Positions 1 through 6,829 of a stretch of 15,995 nt of DNA are shown piece after piece. The stretch covers positions 1 to 15,995 of the forward strand of contig CAZDYP010000133.1 of the NCBI GenBank assembly GCA_964509505.1, in the 5' to 3' direction. The position numbers and the translations under genes were made by a program. Positions within the stretch are counted from its first letter, which is position 1. Each line of letters begins with the position of its first letter. Origin of the DNA: CAZDYP01 sp964509505 (GTDB lineage Bacteria > Chloroflexota > Anaerolineae > JACRMK01). Below the pieces are notes generated by a model. It worked only from the letters and a program-made list of their open reading frames with translations. It was not told where the DNA came from and did no database searches.

Positions 1-146
1 TAAGAGAGTGTTTTGAAATTCAGACCCTAAAGGTTTTTCTGGCGAAGTGGGTTCACACTTTGCGCAGCAAGCCTGCCTGAAATGCTTTGTTGCTTGCCAG
101 CGAAACCATTAGGGGCTCGGTCTTATATTTTCAAAACACTTTCTAA
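1..146. mobile_element. Palindromic MITE-like element
   Basis: The two ends are inverted copies of each other: 1-18 matches the reverse complement of 129-146 at 16 of 18 positions, with the core AGTGTTTTGAAA shared. A second pair of arms lies inside: 22-47 pairs imperfectly with 93-123, sharing AGACC, CTAA, GGTTT, CTGGC and AAG. The right arm carries about five extra bases. The remaining 48-92 would form the loop and has small hairpins of its own. No coding potential is visible. Size, terminal repeats and near-complete self-complementarity fit a non-autonomous miniature element. The window starts at its left edge, so its true left end and any target duplication cannot be judged. Confidence 0.6.
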
Positions 147-151
147 AGGAG
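146..151 (+). promoter_or_regulatory. Ribosome binding site deciding the ACP start
   Basis: AAGGAG lies 11 bases before the GTG at 163. It favours this GTG over the in-frame ATG at 82, which sits inside the palindromic element and would add 27 residues unlike an acyl carrier protein. Confidence 0.6.
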
Positions 152-162
152 CTGGATTATCT

Positions 163-477
163 GTGAACACTCAACCTGACCGCGCAGCGATTGCTTCACT
201 GGTCATCGCCACCGCGCACGAAGCATTCGTCATGGCGCATGGCGACGCCGTGTCGCCGCCGCCCATCGGCGAGACGACGCGCCTAATTGGACGCGAAGCG
301 CTCTTCGATTCGATGGGCTTGGTCAACCTCATCGTGGACATCGAGCAACGGCTGGAAGAGCAGTATCAAGTCGCCGTCATCCTCGCCGACGAGCGCGCGA
401 TGTCGCAGAAGAACAGCCCATTCCGCTCGATTCAAACATTGACAGACTACATTTGTCAGCTCATGGCGGAACAGTAG
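163..477 (+). CDS. Acyl carrier protein
   Basis: This is a 104-residue carrier protein that would hold an acyl group as a thioester on a phosphopantetheine arm in the cytoplasm. The attachment site is visible as FDSMGL, with Ser50 the predicted phosphopantetheine serine. The following helix (LVNLIVDIEQRLEEQY) has the hydrophobic and acidic pattern of ACP helix II, the recognition helix. The protein is slightly longer than a fatty-acid ACP (about 80 residues) because of an N-terminal extension of about 20 residues. The GTG start is chosen for its AAGGAG site. It is the first gene of a three-gene operon with a reductase and an acyl ligase, which implies a dedicated carrier rather than the housekeeping fatty-acid ACP. 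The acyl group carried is unknown. Confidence 0.8.
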   Translation: MNTQPDRAAIASLVIATAHEAFVMAHGDAVSPPPIGETTRLIGREALFDSMGLVNLIVDIEQRLEEQYQVAVILADERAMSQKNSPFRSIQTLTDYICQLMAEQ

Positions 478-485
478 GGGTCAGC

Positions 486-1223
486 ATGTCCAATCAGCCT
501 GTGGAAAATATAGCGCCCGCTTTGCAGCAGCCGCCTGTGGTGCTCATCACGGGTGCGCGCAAAGGCATTGGCCGCTATTTGGTCGAGCATTTTTTGCGGC
601 AGGGCGCGCGCGTCGAAGGTTGTAGCCGCGAAGCGCCGGCAGACACGCTGGCGAATTACCATCATCATTGTCTTGATGTGGCAGATGAAGCGCAAGTGAA
701 GGCGATGCTGTCGGCGATTCAAAAGCGGCATGGGCGGCTCGACATCCTCATTAACAATGCGGGCATCGCTTCGATGAACCATCTGCTGCTAACGCCCGCG
801 GCGACGGTGGATCGCATCATGCACACTAACTTTCGCGGCACGTTTTTGCTTTGTCGTGAGGGGGCTAAACTCATGCAGCGGCGGCGTTATGGACGCATCG
901 TCAACGTGAGCACCGTGGCCGTGGCGCTGCGGTTGGAGGGCGAGGCCATCTACGCCGCGTCCAAGAGCGCCGTCGTCACGTTCAGCCAAATCCTTGCGCG
1001 CGAGCTAGGCGGCATGGGTATCACCTGCAACGTGGTCGCGCCGACGCCCATCGAAACCGATTTGATTCGCAACGTGCCCAAAGAAAAAATTGATGCGATC
1101 ATCGCTCAGTTAGCGATCAAACGCTTGGGCACGTTCGCCGACGTAGCAAATGTGATTGACTTCTTCGTGAAGCCCGAAAGCGGTTATGTCACGGGGCAAG
1201 TCATTTATTTGGGAGGTGTTTGA
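486..1223 (+). CDS. Short-chain dehydrogenase/reductase, FabG-like
   Basis: This is a 245-residue NAD(P)-dependent oxidoreductase of the classical SDR family, of normal length. The nucleotide-binding motif TGARKGIG is at residues 22-29 and the structural NNAG at 90-93. The catalytic Ser142, Tyr156 and Lys160 (YAASK) are all present, so the enzyme should be active. Family members reduce 3-oxoacyl-ACP to 3-hydroxyacyl-ACP or act on other ketones and alcohols. The ACP neighbour favours an ACP-bound substrate, but this is inference. The start at 486 has AGGGG just upstream and lies 8 bases after the ACP stop. An earlier in-frame ATG at 453 would overlap the ACP gene and is less likely. Its TGA shares one base with the ATG of the ligase gene, so the two are probably translationally coupled. 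Confidence 0.85.
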   Translation: MSNQPVENIAPALQQPPVVLITGARKGIGRYLVEHFLRQGARVEGCSREAPADTLANYHHHCLDVADEAQVKAMLSAIQKRHGRLDILINNAGIASMNHLLLTPAATVDRIMHTNFRGTFLLCREGAKLMQRRRYGRIVNVSTVAVALRLEGEAIYAASKSAVVTFSQILARELGGMGITCNVVAPTPIETDLIRNVPKEKIDAIIAQLAIKRLGTFADVANVIDFFVKPESGYVTGQVIYLGGV

Positions 1224-2578
1224 TGGCTGTAGATTGGTTGTTGGAACGGATGGCGCAATGGCCAACCGTGCCGGCGCTGATTTGGTCTGAGCATGTCACA
1301 ACCTACGACGATATGGTCGCACAAGTCAAAGTCTGGCTCTCGCGCCTAGATGAGCATGGCGTGCACAGAGGACAAGTGGTGGCGCTCGCAGGCGACTACA
1401 CGCCGCAAGCATGTGCCTTGCTGTTGGCGCTCATTCATCGCGGCGCGCTAGTTGTGCCTCTAACGCAAGCCGCAGAGTTGCAACGCGACGAATTTTTAGG
1501 CATCGCCGAAGTTGAGATCGTCGTCTCGTTTGACGCGCACGACCAATGGGCTATCCAAAGGCGTGAGCTAACACCCACCAACCTGCTCACTTTGAAATTG
1601 CGCGAGTTGGGCGAGCCGGGTTTGGTCTTGTTCTCATCGGGCTCGACGGGCAAGAGCAAAGCCGCTCTACACAACTTCACGCCGTTGCTGGAAAAGTTCA
1701 AAGTCGTGCGCCAGAAAATGTGCACGCTGACCTTCTTGTTGTTGGACCATATCGGCGGCATCAATACCCTATTCTACACGCTGTCCAATGGCGGCACGAT
1801 TGTCTCTGTACAGAGCCGCGATCCTGACGTGGTGTGCGACATGATCGCGCGTTATAAGGTCGAGATGTTGCCCACTTCGCCGACGTTCTTGAACTTGCTG
1901 CTCATCTCAGAGGCGTACAAGCGCCACGATCTATCGTCGTTGAAGCTCGTGACGTACGGCACCGAATTGATGCCTGCCTATACGTTGCAGCGCATTCACG
2001 AGGCGTTGCCGCACGTGCGGTTGCAGCAGACATACGGACTTTCGGAATTAGGCATCCTGCGCTCGAAGTCGAAAGACTCCGGCTCGCTGTGGGTGAAAGT
2101 GGGCGGCGAAGGCTTCGAGACGAAAGTCGTGGACGGTATTCTGTGGATTCGCGCGCAATCGGCAATGCTCGGCTACTTGAACGCGCCCAGCCCCTTCGAC
2201 GCCGAGGGCTGGATGAACACGGGCGACATGGTGGAAGTGGATGGCGAATACGTGCGCTTCTTGGGGCGTCAATCGGAGATCATCAACGTGGGCGGGCAGA
2301 AGGTCTATCCTGCCGAAGTCGAAAGCGTTTTGCTGCAAATGGACAACGTGAAAGATGCGGTCGTCGTCGGCGAGAAAAATCCCATCACAGGACAAATCGT
2401 CACAGCGCGCATCAATCTATTTAATGAAGAAGACCCACAAGCGTTCAAACAGCGTCTGCGCGTCTTCTGTCGTGAACGCTTGGCGTCATACAAGATTCCC
2501 GTCAAAGTGGATATTAGCGGACGTGAACAATTCAACGCGCGATACAAGCGCGTGCGAAAAGCAGAAGTCAGTCGTTAG
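1223..2578 (+). CDS. AMP-forming acyl-CoA/acyl-ACP ligase (ANL superfamily)
   Basis: This 451-residue enzyme would activate a carboxylic acid with ATP to an acyl-adenylate and pass it to a thiol, here plausibly the adjacent ACP. The ANL core motifs appear in order: the phosphate loop SSGSTGKSK (138-146), QTYGLSELG (about 269-277), NTGD (332-335) and the hinge and C-domain motif GRQSEIINVGGQKVYPAEVE (348-367). A terminal YKRVR has Lys442 in the place of the catalytic A10 lysine, although the usual GK is replaced by YK. At 451 residues it is shorter than typical acyl-CoA synthetases (500-550), mainly in the N-terminal half. The start ATG is preceded by GGGAGG with a six-base spacer and overlaps the reductase stop. 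The last codons and the stop lie inside a heptamer repeat array, so the extreme C-terminus was set by the repeat. Confidence 0.85.
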   Translation: MAVDWLLERMAQWPTVPALIWSEHVTTYDDMVAQVKVWLSRLDEHGVHRGQVVALAGDYTPQACALLLALIHRGALVVPLTQAAELQRDEFLGIAEVEIVVSFDAHDQWAIQRRELTPTNLLTLKLRELGEPGLVLFSSGSTGKSKAALHNFTPLLEKFKVVRQKMCTLTFLLLDHIGGINTLFYTLSNGGTIVSVQSRDPDVVCDMIARYKVEMLPTSPTFLNLLLISEAYKRHDLSSLKLVTYGTELMPAYTLQRIHEALPHVRLQQTYGLSELGILRSKSKDSGSLWVKVGGEGFETKVVDGILWIRAQSAMLGYLNAPSPFDAEGWMNTGDMVEVDGEYVRFLGRQSEIINVGGQKVYPAEVESVLLQMDNVKDAVVVGEKNPITGQIVTARINLFNEEDPQAFKQRLRVFCRERLASYKIPVKVDISGREQFNARYKRVRKAEVSR

Positions 2579-2640
2579 CCGTTAGTCGTTAGTTGCTAAT
2601 CGCTAGTCGCTAACGACTAACGACTAATGACTAACAACTA
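2571..2640. repeat. Palindromic array of ten heptamers
   Basis: Ten 7-base units run without a break. The first six are GTCGTTA-like (GTCGTTA, GCCGTTA, GTCGTTA, GTTGCTA, ATCGCTA, GTCGCTA). The last four are ACGACTA-like (ACGACTA twice, ATGACTA, ACAACTA), which in shifted register is the complementary TAACGAC. The array is therefore both a tandem repeat and a large imperfect inverted repeat able to form a long hairpin. Its first unit encodes the final serine and arginine codons and most of the TAG stop of the acyl ligase. It lies directly before the terminator. Confidence 0.85.
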
Positions 2641-2644
2641 GCAT

Positions 2645-2686
2645 AAGGCGGCTTGGGTTGCCTCTAGGCGATTCAAGCCGCTTTTG
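2645..2686 (+). terminator. Intrinsic terminator of the ACP-SDR-ligase operon
   Basis: GCGGCTTG (2648-2655) pairs perfectly with CAAGCCGC (2674-2681). The loop between them contains a second small stem, GCCT with AGGC. The stem is preceded by AA and followed by TTTTGT. It lies about 70 bases after the ligase stop. Confidence 0.75.
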
Positions 2687-2745
2687 TATATCTGGAGCTT
2701 GTCACGGGGTTGGGCATCTAATAAAGATAGGTTCTACTATTTAAT

Positions 2746-2893
2746 GTGAATTCGGGATAAGCCACAGCGAATACAATTCGCGCGCAACGCAGCGCCCAGC
2801 CGACCTCCGTCGGCTGGAACTGAACCCGCGCCGGCGGGTTTCGCAGTGAGTCGGCGTGATGTTCAATCGCCCGCCACCTTATCCCGCATTGAC
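2746..2893. mobile_element. MITE-like element with terminal inverted repeats
   Basis: The 16-base left end (GTGAATTCGGGATAAG, 2746-2761) matches the reverse complement of 2878-2893 at 13 of 16 positions, including the run CGGGATAAG. Two strong hairpins lie inside: CCAGCCGAC with GTCGGCTGG (2796-2804 and 2809-2817, loop CTCC) and AACCCGC with GCGGGTT (2823-2829 and 2834-2840, loop GCCG). There is no open reading frame of note. At 148 bp with end repeats it fits a non-autonomous insertion. No clear target-site duplication was found. Confidence 0.55.
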
Positions 2894-3154
2894 GTTATTT
2901 ACTTATTTCTTACTCGTTTCTAGCTTGCCATTCCCATGTTTTGCATTAACATAGTTTCACGTTGCAGTCTGGCGCTGTAACCTCAAACGGCTTTCCTGCG
3001 TTCTATTCAATGTGTCTGCGCTGCTAGAGCTAACAACTGCATAGACCAGTATGCTGAACAGCCAAGCCGATGGCTAAGGGGGAAGATAAGTATCTCTGAA
3101 TGTTAGGCATACGATTTTTTCTGGTGACAATGGCTGTCCGTAAGCAGGTGATTG
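2894..3154. other. Gene-free leader before the first surface-protein gene
   Basis: This rather AT-rich stretch has no credible coding sequence. It presumably holds the promoter of the gene at 3155, but no convincing -35/-10 pair was found. TACGAT near 3110 is a possible -10 without a matching -35. A small stem AGCC-GAT-GGCT is present near 3070. The ribosome site before the next gene is weak (AGGTG, four-base spacer). Confidence 0.4.
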
Positions 3155-6100
3155 ATGGCAGCACAGCCTTCTTTTTCCGTTACTCGCATGAGTCATGCGC
3201 CAAAAAATAAATCTCCTCAATGGCGAGTGAGCGTTGCAATTGGTTTCTTCTTTATGTTGAGCATGTTGTTGCTTGAGCCACTGGTTTGGTTTTCCACGCC
3301 GTCGTCAACGGCATGGGCGCACCCACTCGCGCAGAGCAGCGGGTACTCGTTGCGCTTCTATGGGCATGGTGTCAGCGCCCCTGATTTGGATCGTGTGAAA
3401 ATCCCAATTGACGACCCAAGCAACACTAATCCTGGACCACCTGCGGACGTTGGCGCAACCGATTTCACCATCGAGTTTTGGTTGAAAGCGCTTGCTACGG
3501 AAAACACCGCTGCGGCTGTGACCTGCGGCGCCAACTATAACTGGATTTTTGGCAACATTGTCATAGATCGTGACCGCTACAATCAGGAACGAAAATTCGG
3601 GCTCTCGCTTGCAGGGGGACGCATCGCGTTTGGCGTCAATGGTCAGGGGACAGGCAGCTACACACTCTGTAGCGCGACCAACGTTCTTGATGGACAATGG
3701 CACCACGTTGTTGTCCAGCGTCGCCGCTCTGATGGGTGGCTGTGGTTGTACGTGGACGGCAACCTTGAAGCGCAAGCCGATGGACCCGATGGGGACATAT
3801 CTTATCCTGATGATGGAGTGCCGCTCAACGGGTGCGGCGGACCTTGCACCAATAGCGATCCGTACCTAGTCATCGGCGCAGAAAAGCACGATATAGGTTC
3901 ACAGTATCCCTCGTATAGCGGCTGGCTCGACGAGCTGCGCCTTTCTGGCGCACTGCGCTATACGACTACCTTCACCCGACCAACAGCGCCCTTCAATACG
4001 GACAGCAACACTGTCGCGCTCTATCATTTTGATGAAGGGCCAGCAGGCGCCTGTGCCAGCACCATTACAGATACTTCGGGAGCCGTAGGCGGCCCCAGCA
4101 ACGGCGTTTGTCGTTATGGCGGCGCAGCGCCAAGCGGGCCAGTTTATACGACAGATGTGCCATTTGCAATGGCGACGCCTACCGCTACACCCACGCCGCA
4201 AGATACGCTGACACCGCTTGCGACAGCGACACCCACCAATACGGCGCTACCCACCGCAACTAATACAGCAACGCCCACACCCACCAATACAGCGCTGCCC
4301 ACCGCAACCCCCACGCCAACGGCCACACCAGCCAATGTGCTGGGTGATGACTTCAATCGCGCGGACTCGACCAATCTTGGTCCGAATTGGACCGAGCGCA
4401 CAGGCGATTGGCGCATCGTTTCGCAAACGCTCCGCAATGGGAGTACCAGTGGGGACATCATCGCCTCATACAACGGCGGGACTTATGGTAACGTAGCTGT
4501 TTCTGTTGACATGCAAATTGCCGCCAATGGCAGCGGCGCAACTGTTTTGGGCGTGCGCTGGGGCGCATATAGTGGAGGCATTCCCAGCACAGGCTACACG
4601 GTTGACCTGAATAGCAATGGACAAGTGATTTTGTGGCGCATCAACAACTGGGCGCAACTAGGCAGTTACACGATTCCCAATTTTCAGCGCGGGCAATGGT
4701 TCACGCTCACGCTGCGCGCAAACGGCTCAAACTTGAGTGTGGATGTCAATGGCGTAACACGCATCACGGCAACCGATAGCGCGTTTAGCAACGGCGAAGC
4801 CGGTGTATGGTCATATCAACCCACGACGAGCGAGCAACATCTCTTCGATAATTTCAACATTCAATTACTGGATGCGCCGACAGCCACGCCCACACCAACA
4901 CCAACGCCAACTTTTACCAACACACCGACGCCGACAGCCACCAATACACCTATCCCACCAAGCACACCAACACCAACACCAACGCCAACTTTTACCAATA
5001 CACCGACGCCGACAAATACACCCTTTCCGGACACGACGCCAACCAACACGCCCATTCCAACGGCGACGCCAACAGCAACCAATACACCGACGCCAACCAA
5101 CACACCGACACCAACAGATACGCCAACCTACACGCCCACACCGACCAATACACCGACAGCCACGACACTCCCAGATGTGATTTTTGCCGATGACTTTGAA
5201 GCAGGCACCCTCGCCGCTTGGACCGCTAGTGTGATTGATGGCGGCGACTTAAGCGTGAGTACGCCAGCCGCGCTGGTGGGCACGCGCGGACTGCAAGCGC
5301 TGCTTGACGACAACGTAGCCATCTACCTCACCGACGACACCCCCAACGCCGAACCGCGCTATCGCGCGCGCTTCTACTTCGACCCCAACTCCATCCCAAT
5401 GACCAGTGGCAATGCCCATTACATCTTCTATGGCTACTCAGGCAGTTCAACCGTCGTGGCACGCGTTGAGTTCCGCTTCGCCAGTGGAGTCTATCAAATC
5501 CGCGCCGCCGCGCGTGATGATGCCAGCACTTGGACAGCCAGCAACTGGTTCACCCTCAGCGATGCGCCTCATTTCATCGAAATAGATTGGCAAGCCGCCA
5601 CCGCCGTCGGGGCGAACAATGGCTCTTTGACGTTATGGCTTGATGGCGCACAGCAAGCGAACCTGACGGGCATAGACAACGATACCCGCCGCATAGATCG
5701 GGTGCGGTTGGGTGCAATTGCAGGCATTGACAGTGGCACGCGCGGCACGTATTACTTTGATGCGTTTGAATCACGGCGCAGCACGTATATCGGACCTGCG
5801 GACGCGCCGACGCCAACGCCGACACCAACACCTGGGCCATCAGCCACACCAACCAATACACCATTGCCTACGAACACGGCTACGCCGACCAACACACCGT
5901 TGCCGACCAACACGCCAACGGTCACACCCACGCCAGGTGGCAATTATGGCTTGGTGTTTGACGGCGTAAATGACGTGGTGACAGCAGGACAAGTGCCCGG
6001 CACGGGTCCTTTGACGCTTGAAGCGTGGGTGCGTCCCGCTATCAACAACGCCAACGCGGTCATGCTTGCCAGCGCCGATGACAACACAGGTTGGTCAGTG

Positions 6101-6565
6101 GAGTTGAACAATGGGCAAGTGACGTTGTGGTTGGCGACGAATCAGGGCTGGCAGTTCAGCCGCCACACCACAACCCTGCAAGCAGGACAGTGGTATCACA
6201 TCGCAGGCACTTACAGTAGTGGCAGCGCGCGAACATTTGTCAATGGCACCATGTCCAGCGCGGCAAGTGTGGGCACGACGTTGACGCAGGGGCCCTCGCT
6301 CACCATTGGGGGATTGGCAGGCTACGGGTTCTTCAATGGGACGATAGACGAGGTGCGGATTTCGAACGTGGTGCGTTACACGACGGCGTTCACCCCGCCC
6401 ACCACATTCCCGGCCGCCGACGCGAACACCATCGGGTTGTGGCGTTTTAACGCAGGCAGTGGTCAAGTCGCGTCAGATGAATCGGCTTCAGCCAATCATG
6501 GAACGCTAGGCTCGACACCCAGCGCAAACTCCGATGACCCTGTGTGGACTAGTGTAACACGCTGA
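3155..6565 (+). CDS. Secreted modular LamG surface protein
   Basis: This 1136-residue exported protein probably binds carbohydrate or another surface ligand. A Sec signal peptide with a long hydrophobic core ends at STAWA-HP (about residue 50). The modules in order are: LamG/concanavalin-like (about 64-338, starting YSLRFYGHG and containing WHHVVVQR and GWLDELRL); Thr/Pro linker (340-393); a concanavalin-like module (394-573, starting LGDDFNRAD); linker (574-673); module E (674-883, FADDFEAGT to FDAFESRR); linker (884-929); and a second LamG (930-1136, LVFDGVNDVV, WYHIAGTY, GTIDEVRISN). No catalytic motif, LPXTG motif or C-terminal membrane helix is visible, so retention at the surface would need binding or a partner. 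The ATG at 3155 is chosen over a TTG one codon upstream; ATG 3188 is also possible. Residues 693-1114 come from a DNA block identical to one in the next gene. The exact ligand is unknown. Confidence 0.85.
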   Translation: MAAQPSFSVTRMSHAPKNKSPQWRVSVAIGFFFMLSMLLLEPLVWFSTPSSTAWAHPLAQSSGYSLRFYGHGVSAPDLDRVKIPIDDPSNTNPGPPADVGATDFTIEFWLKALATENTAAAVTCGANYNWIFGNIVIDRDRYNQERKFGLSLAGGRIAFGVNGQGTGSYTLCSATNVLDGQWHHVVVQRRRSDGWLWLYVDGNLEAQADGPDGDISYPDDGVPLNGCGGPCTNSDPYLVIGAEKHDIGSQYPSYSGWLDELRLSGALRYTTTFTRPTAPFNTDSNTVALYHFDEGPAGACASTITDTSGAVGGPSNGVCRYGGAAPSGPVYTTDVPFAMATPTATPTPQDTLTPLATATPTNTALPTATNTATPTPTNTALPTATPTPTATPANVLGDDFNRADSTNLGPNWTERTGDWRIVSQTLRNGSTSGDIIASYNGGTYGNVAVSVDMQIAANGSGATVLGVRWGAYSGGIPSTGYTVDLNSNGQVILWRINNWAQLGSYTIPNFQRGQWFTLTLRANGSNLSVDVNGVTRITATDSAFSNGEAGVWSYQPTTSEQHLFDNFNIQLLDAPTATPTPTPTPTFTNTPTPTATNTPIPPSTPTPTPTPTFTNTPTPTNTPFPDTTPTNTPIPTATPTATNTPTPTNTPTPTDTPTYTPTPTNTPTATTLPDVIFADDFEAGTLAAWTASVIDGGDLSVSTPAALVGTRGLQALLDDNVAIYLTDDTPNAEPRYRARFYFDPNSIPMTSGNAHYIFYGYSGSSTVVARVEFRFASGVYQIRAAARDDASTWTASNWFTLSDAPHFIEIDWQAATAVGANNGSLTLWLDGAQQANLTGIDNDTRRIDRVRLGAIAGIDSGTRGTYYFDAFESRRSTYIGPADAPTPTPTPTPGPSATPTNTPLPTNTATPTNTPLPTNTPTVTPTPGGNYGLVFDGVNDVVTAGQVPGTGPLTLEAWVRPAINNANAVMLASADDNTGWSVELNNGQVTLWLATNQGWQFSRHTTTLQAGQWYHIAGTYSSGSARTFVNGTMSSAASVGTTLTQGPSLTIGGLAGYGFFNGTIDEVRISNVVRYTTAFTPPTTFPAADANTIGLWRFNAGSGQVASDESASANHGTLGSTPSANSDDPVWTSVTR
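4892..5014 (+). repeat. 78-bp period duplication in a Thr/Pro linker
   Basis: A 45-base segment at 4892-4936 recurs at 4970-5014 with a single difference (C4921 against T5000). The 78-base offset equals 26 codons, so the duplication lengthens the linker without shifting the frame. Both copies encode PTPTPTFTNTPTPT. Shorter degenerate repeats of the same type fill all the linkers of the surface-protein genes. Confidence 0.85.
5231..6498 (+). repeat. 1268-bp identical block, copy 1
   Basis: Compared line by line with 9341-10608, this block shows no base difference across 1268 positions, at a constant offset of 4110. It covers most of module E, the following linker and almost all of the terminal LamG. 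Outside the block the two genes remain alignable but differ at roughly a quarter to a third of positions, both upstream (5174-5230) and downstream (6499-6565). Confidence 0.95.
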
Positions 6566-6649
6566 ACAACCCAAGTCTTGCCAAAGCGGCAAGTCCCAAT
6601 CATCTTGCATAACCAACAGCGCTAAGTGGCGTTGCCGACTTTTGCGATG

Positions 6650-6726
6650 GTTAGCCAACGCTTTGTCAAACTCCGTCAACACAACCTTTGCAAGCTGGGT
6701 TGTGTGTTAGCCATTGCTTTCGCAAA
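6650..6726. repeat. Imperfect direct repeat before the second surface-protein gene
   Basis: GTTAGCCA-NN-GCTTT-NN-CAAA occurs at 6650-6670 and again at 6706-6726, 17 of 21 bases alike and 56 bases apart. Between them lies a stem ACACAACC (6679-6686) with GGTTGTGT (6698-6705). The function is unknown; a repeated operator or a small duplication are both possible. Confidence 0.5.
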
Positions 6727-6727
6727 G

Positions 6728-6756
6728 TTCACGTTTTTGAAAAAGTACGTTACGAT
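6728..6756 (+). promoter_or_regulatory. Possible promoter for the second surface-protein gene
   Basis: TTCACG (6728-6733) and TACGAT (6751-6756) are 17 bases apart and match the sigma-70 consensus at four of six positions each. They lie about 75 bases before the ATG at 6830, in the only sizeable gap before that gene. Chloroflexota promoters are poorly defined, so this is a weak call. Confidence 0.25.
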
Positions 6757-6829
6757 TGTTACCTAGCGCACAACTGAGGAAAAAGCTCAACGCGCCACTA
6801 TCTGAGCAATTAGCACAATTAGGAGCTTC

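Noticed and set aside
82..162. Longer ACP reading from ATG 82
   Set aside because: The extra 27 residues lie in the palindromic element and have no ribosome site; GTG 163 has AAGGAG.
2571..2640. Heptamer array considered as a CRISPR array
   Set aside because: Units are seven bases with no spacers between them.
2960..3120. Possible c-di-GMP-type riboswitch in the leader of the first surface gene (AAGCCGATGGCTAAG resembles part of one)
   Set aside because: No matching GCAAAC/GNRA arm or paired overall fold could be found; the resemblance is short and may be chance.
4144..5943. Long antisense frames rich in Val-Gly across the linkers
   Set aside because: They are the complement of Thr/Pro codons, lack ribosome sites and appear in every linker, so they are shadows of the real genes.
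6577..6593. Hairpin CTTGCC-AAAGC-GGCAAG just after the first surface-protein gene
   Set aside because: The stem is only six base pairs and no T-run follows, so it is not supported as an intrinsic terminator.
6736..6764. TTGAAA with a 17-base spacer as a -35 box
   Set aside because: The hexamer at the -10 position (TACCTA) matches the consensus at only two positions.
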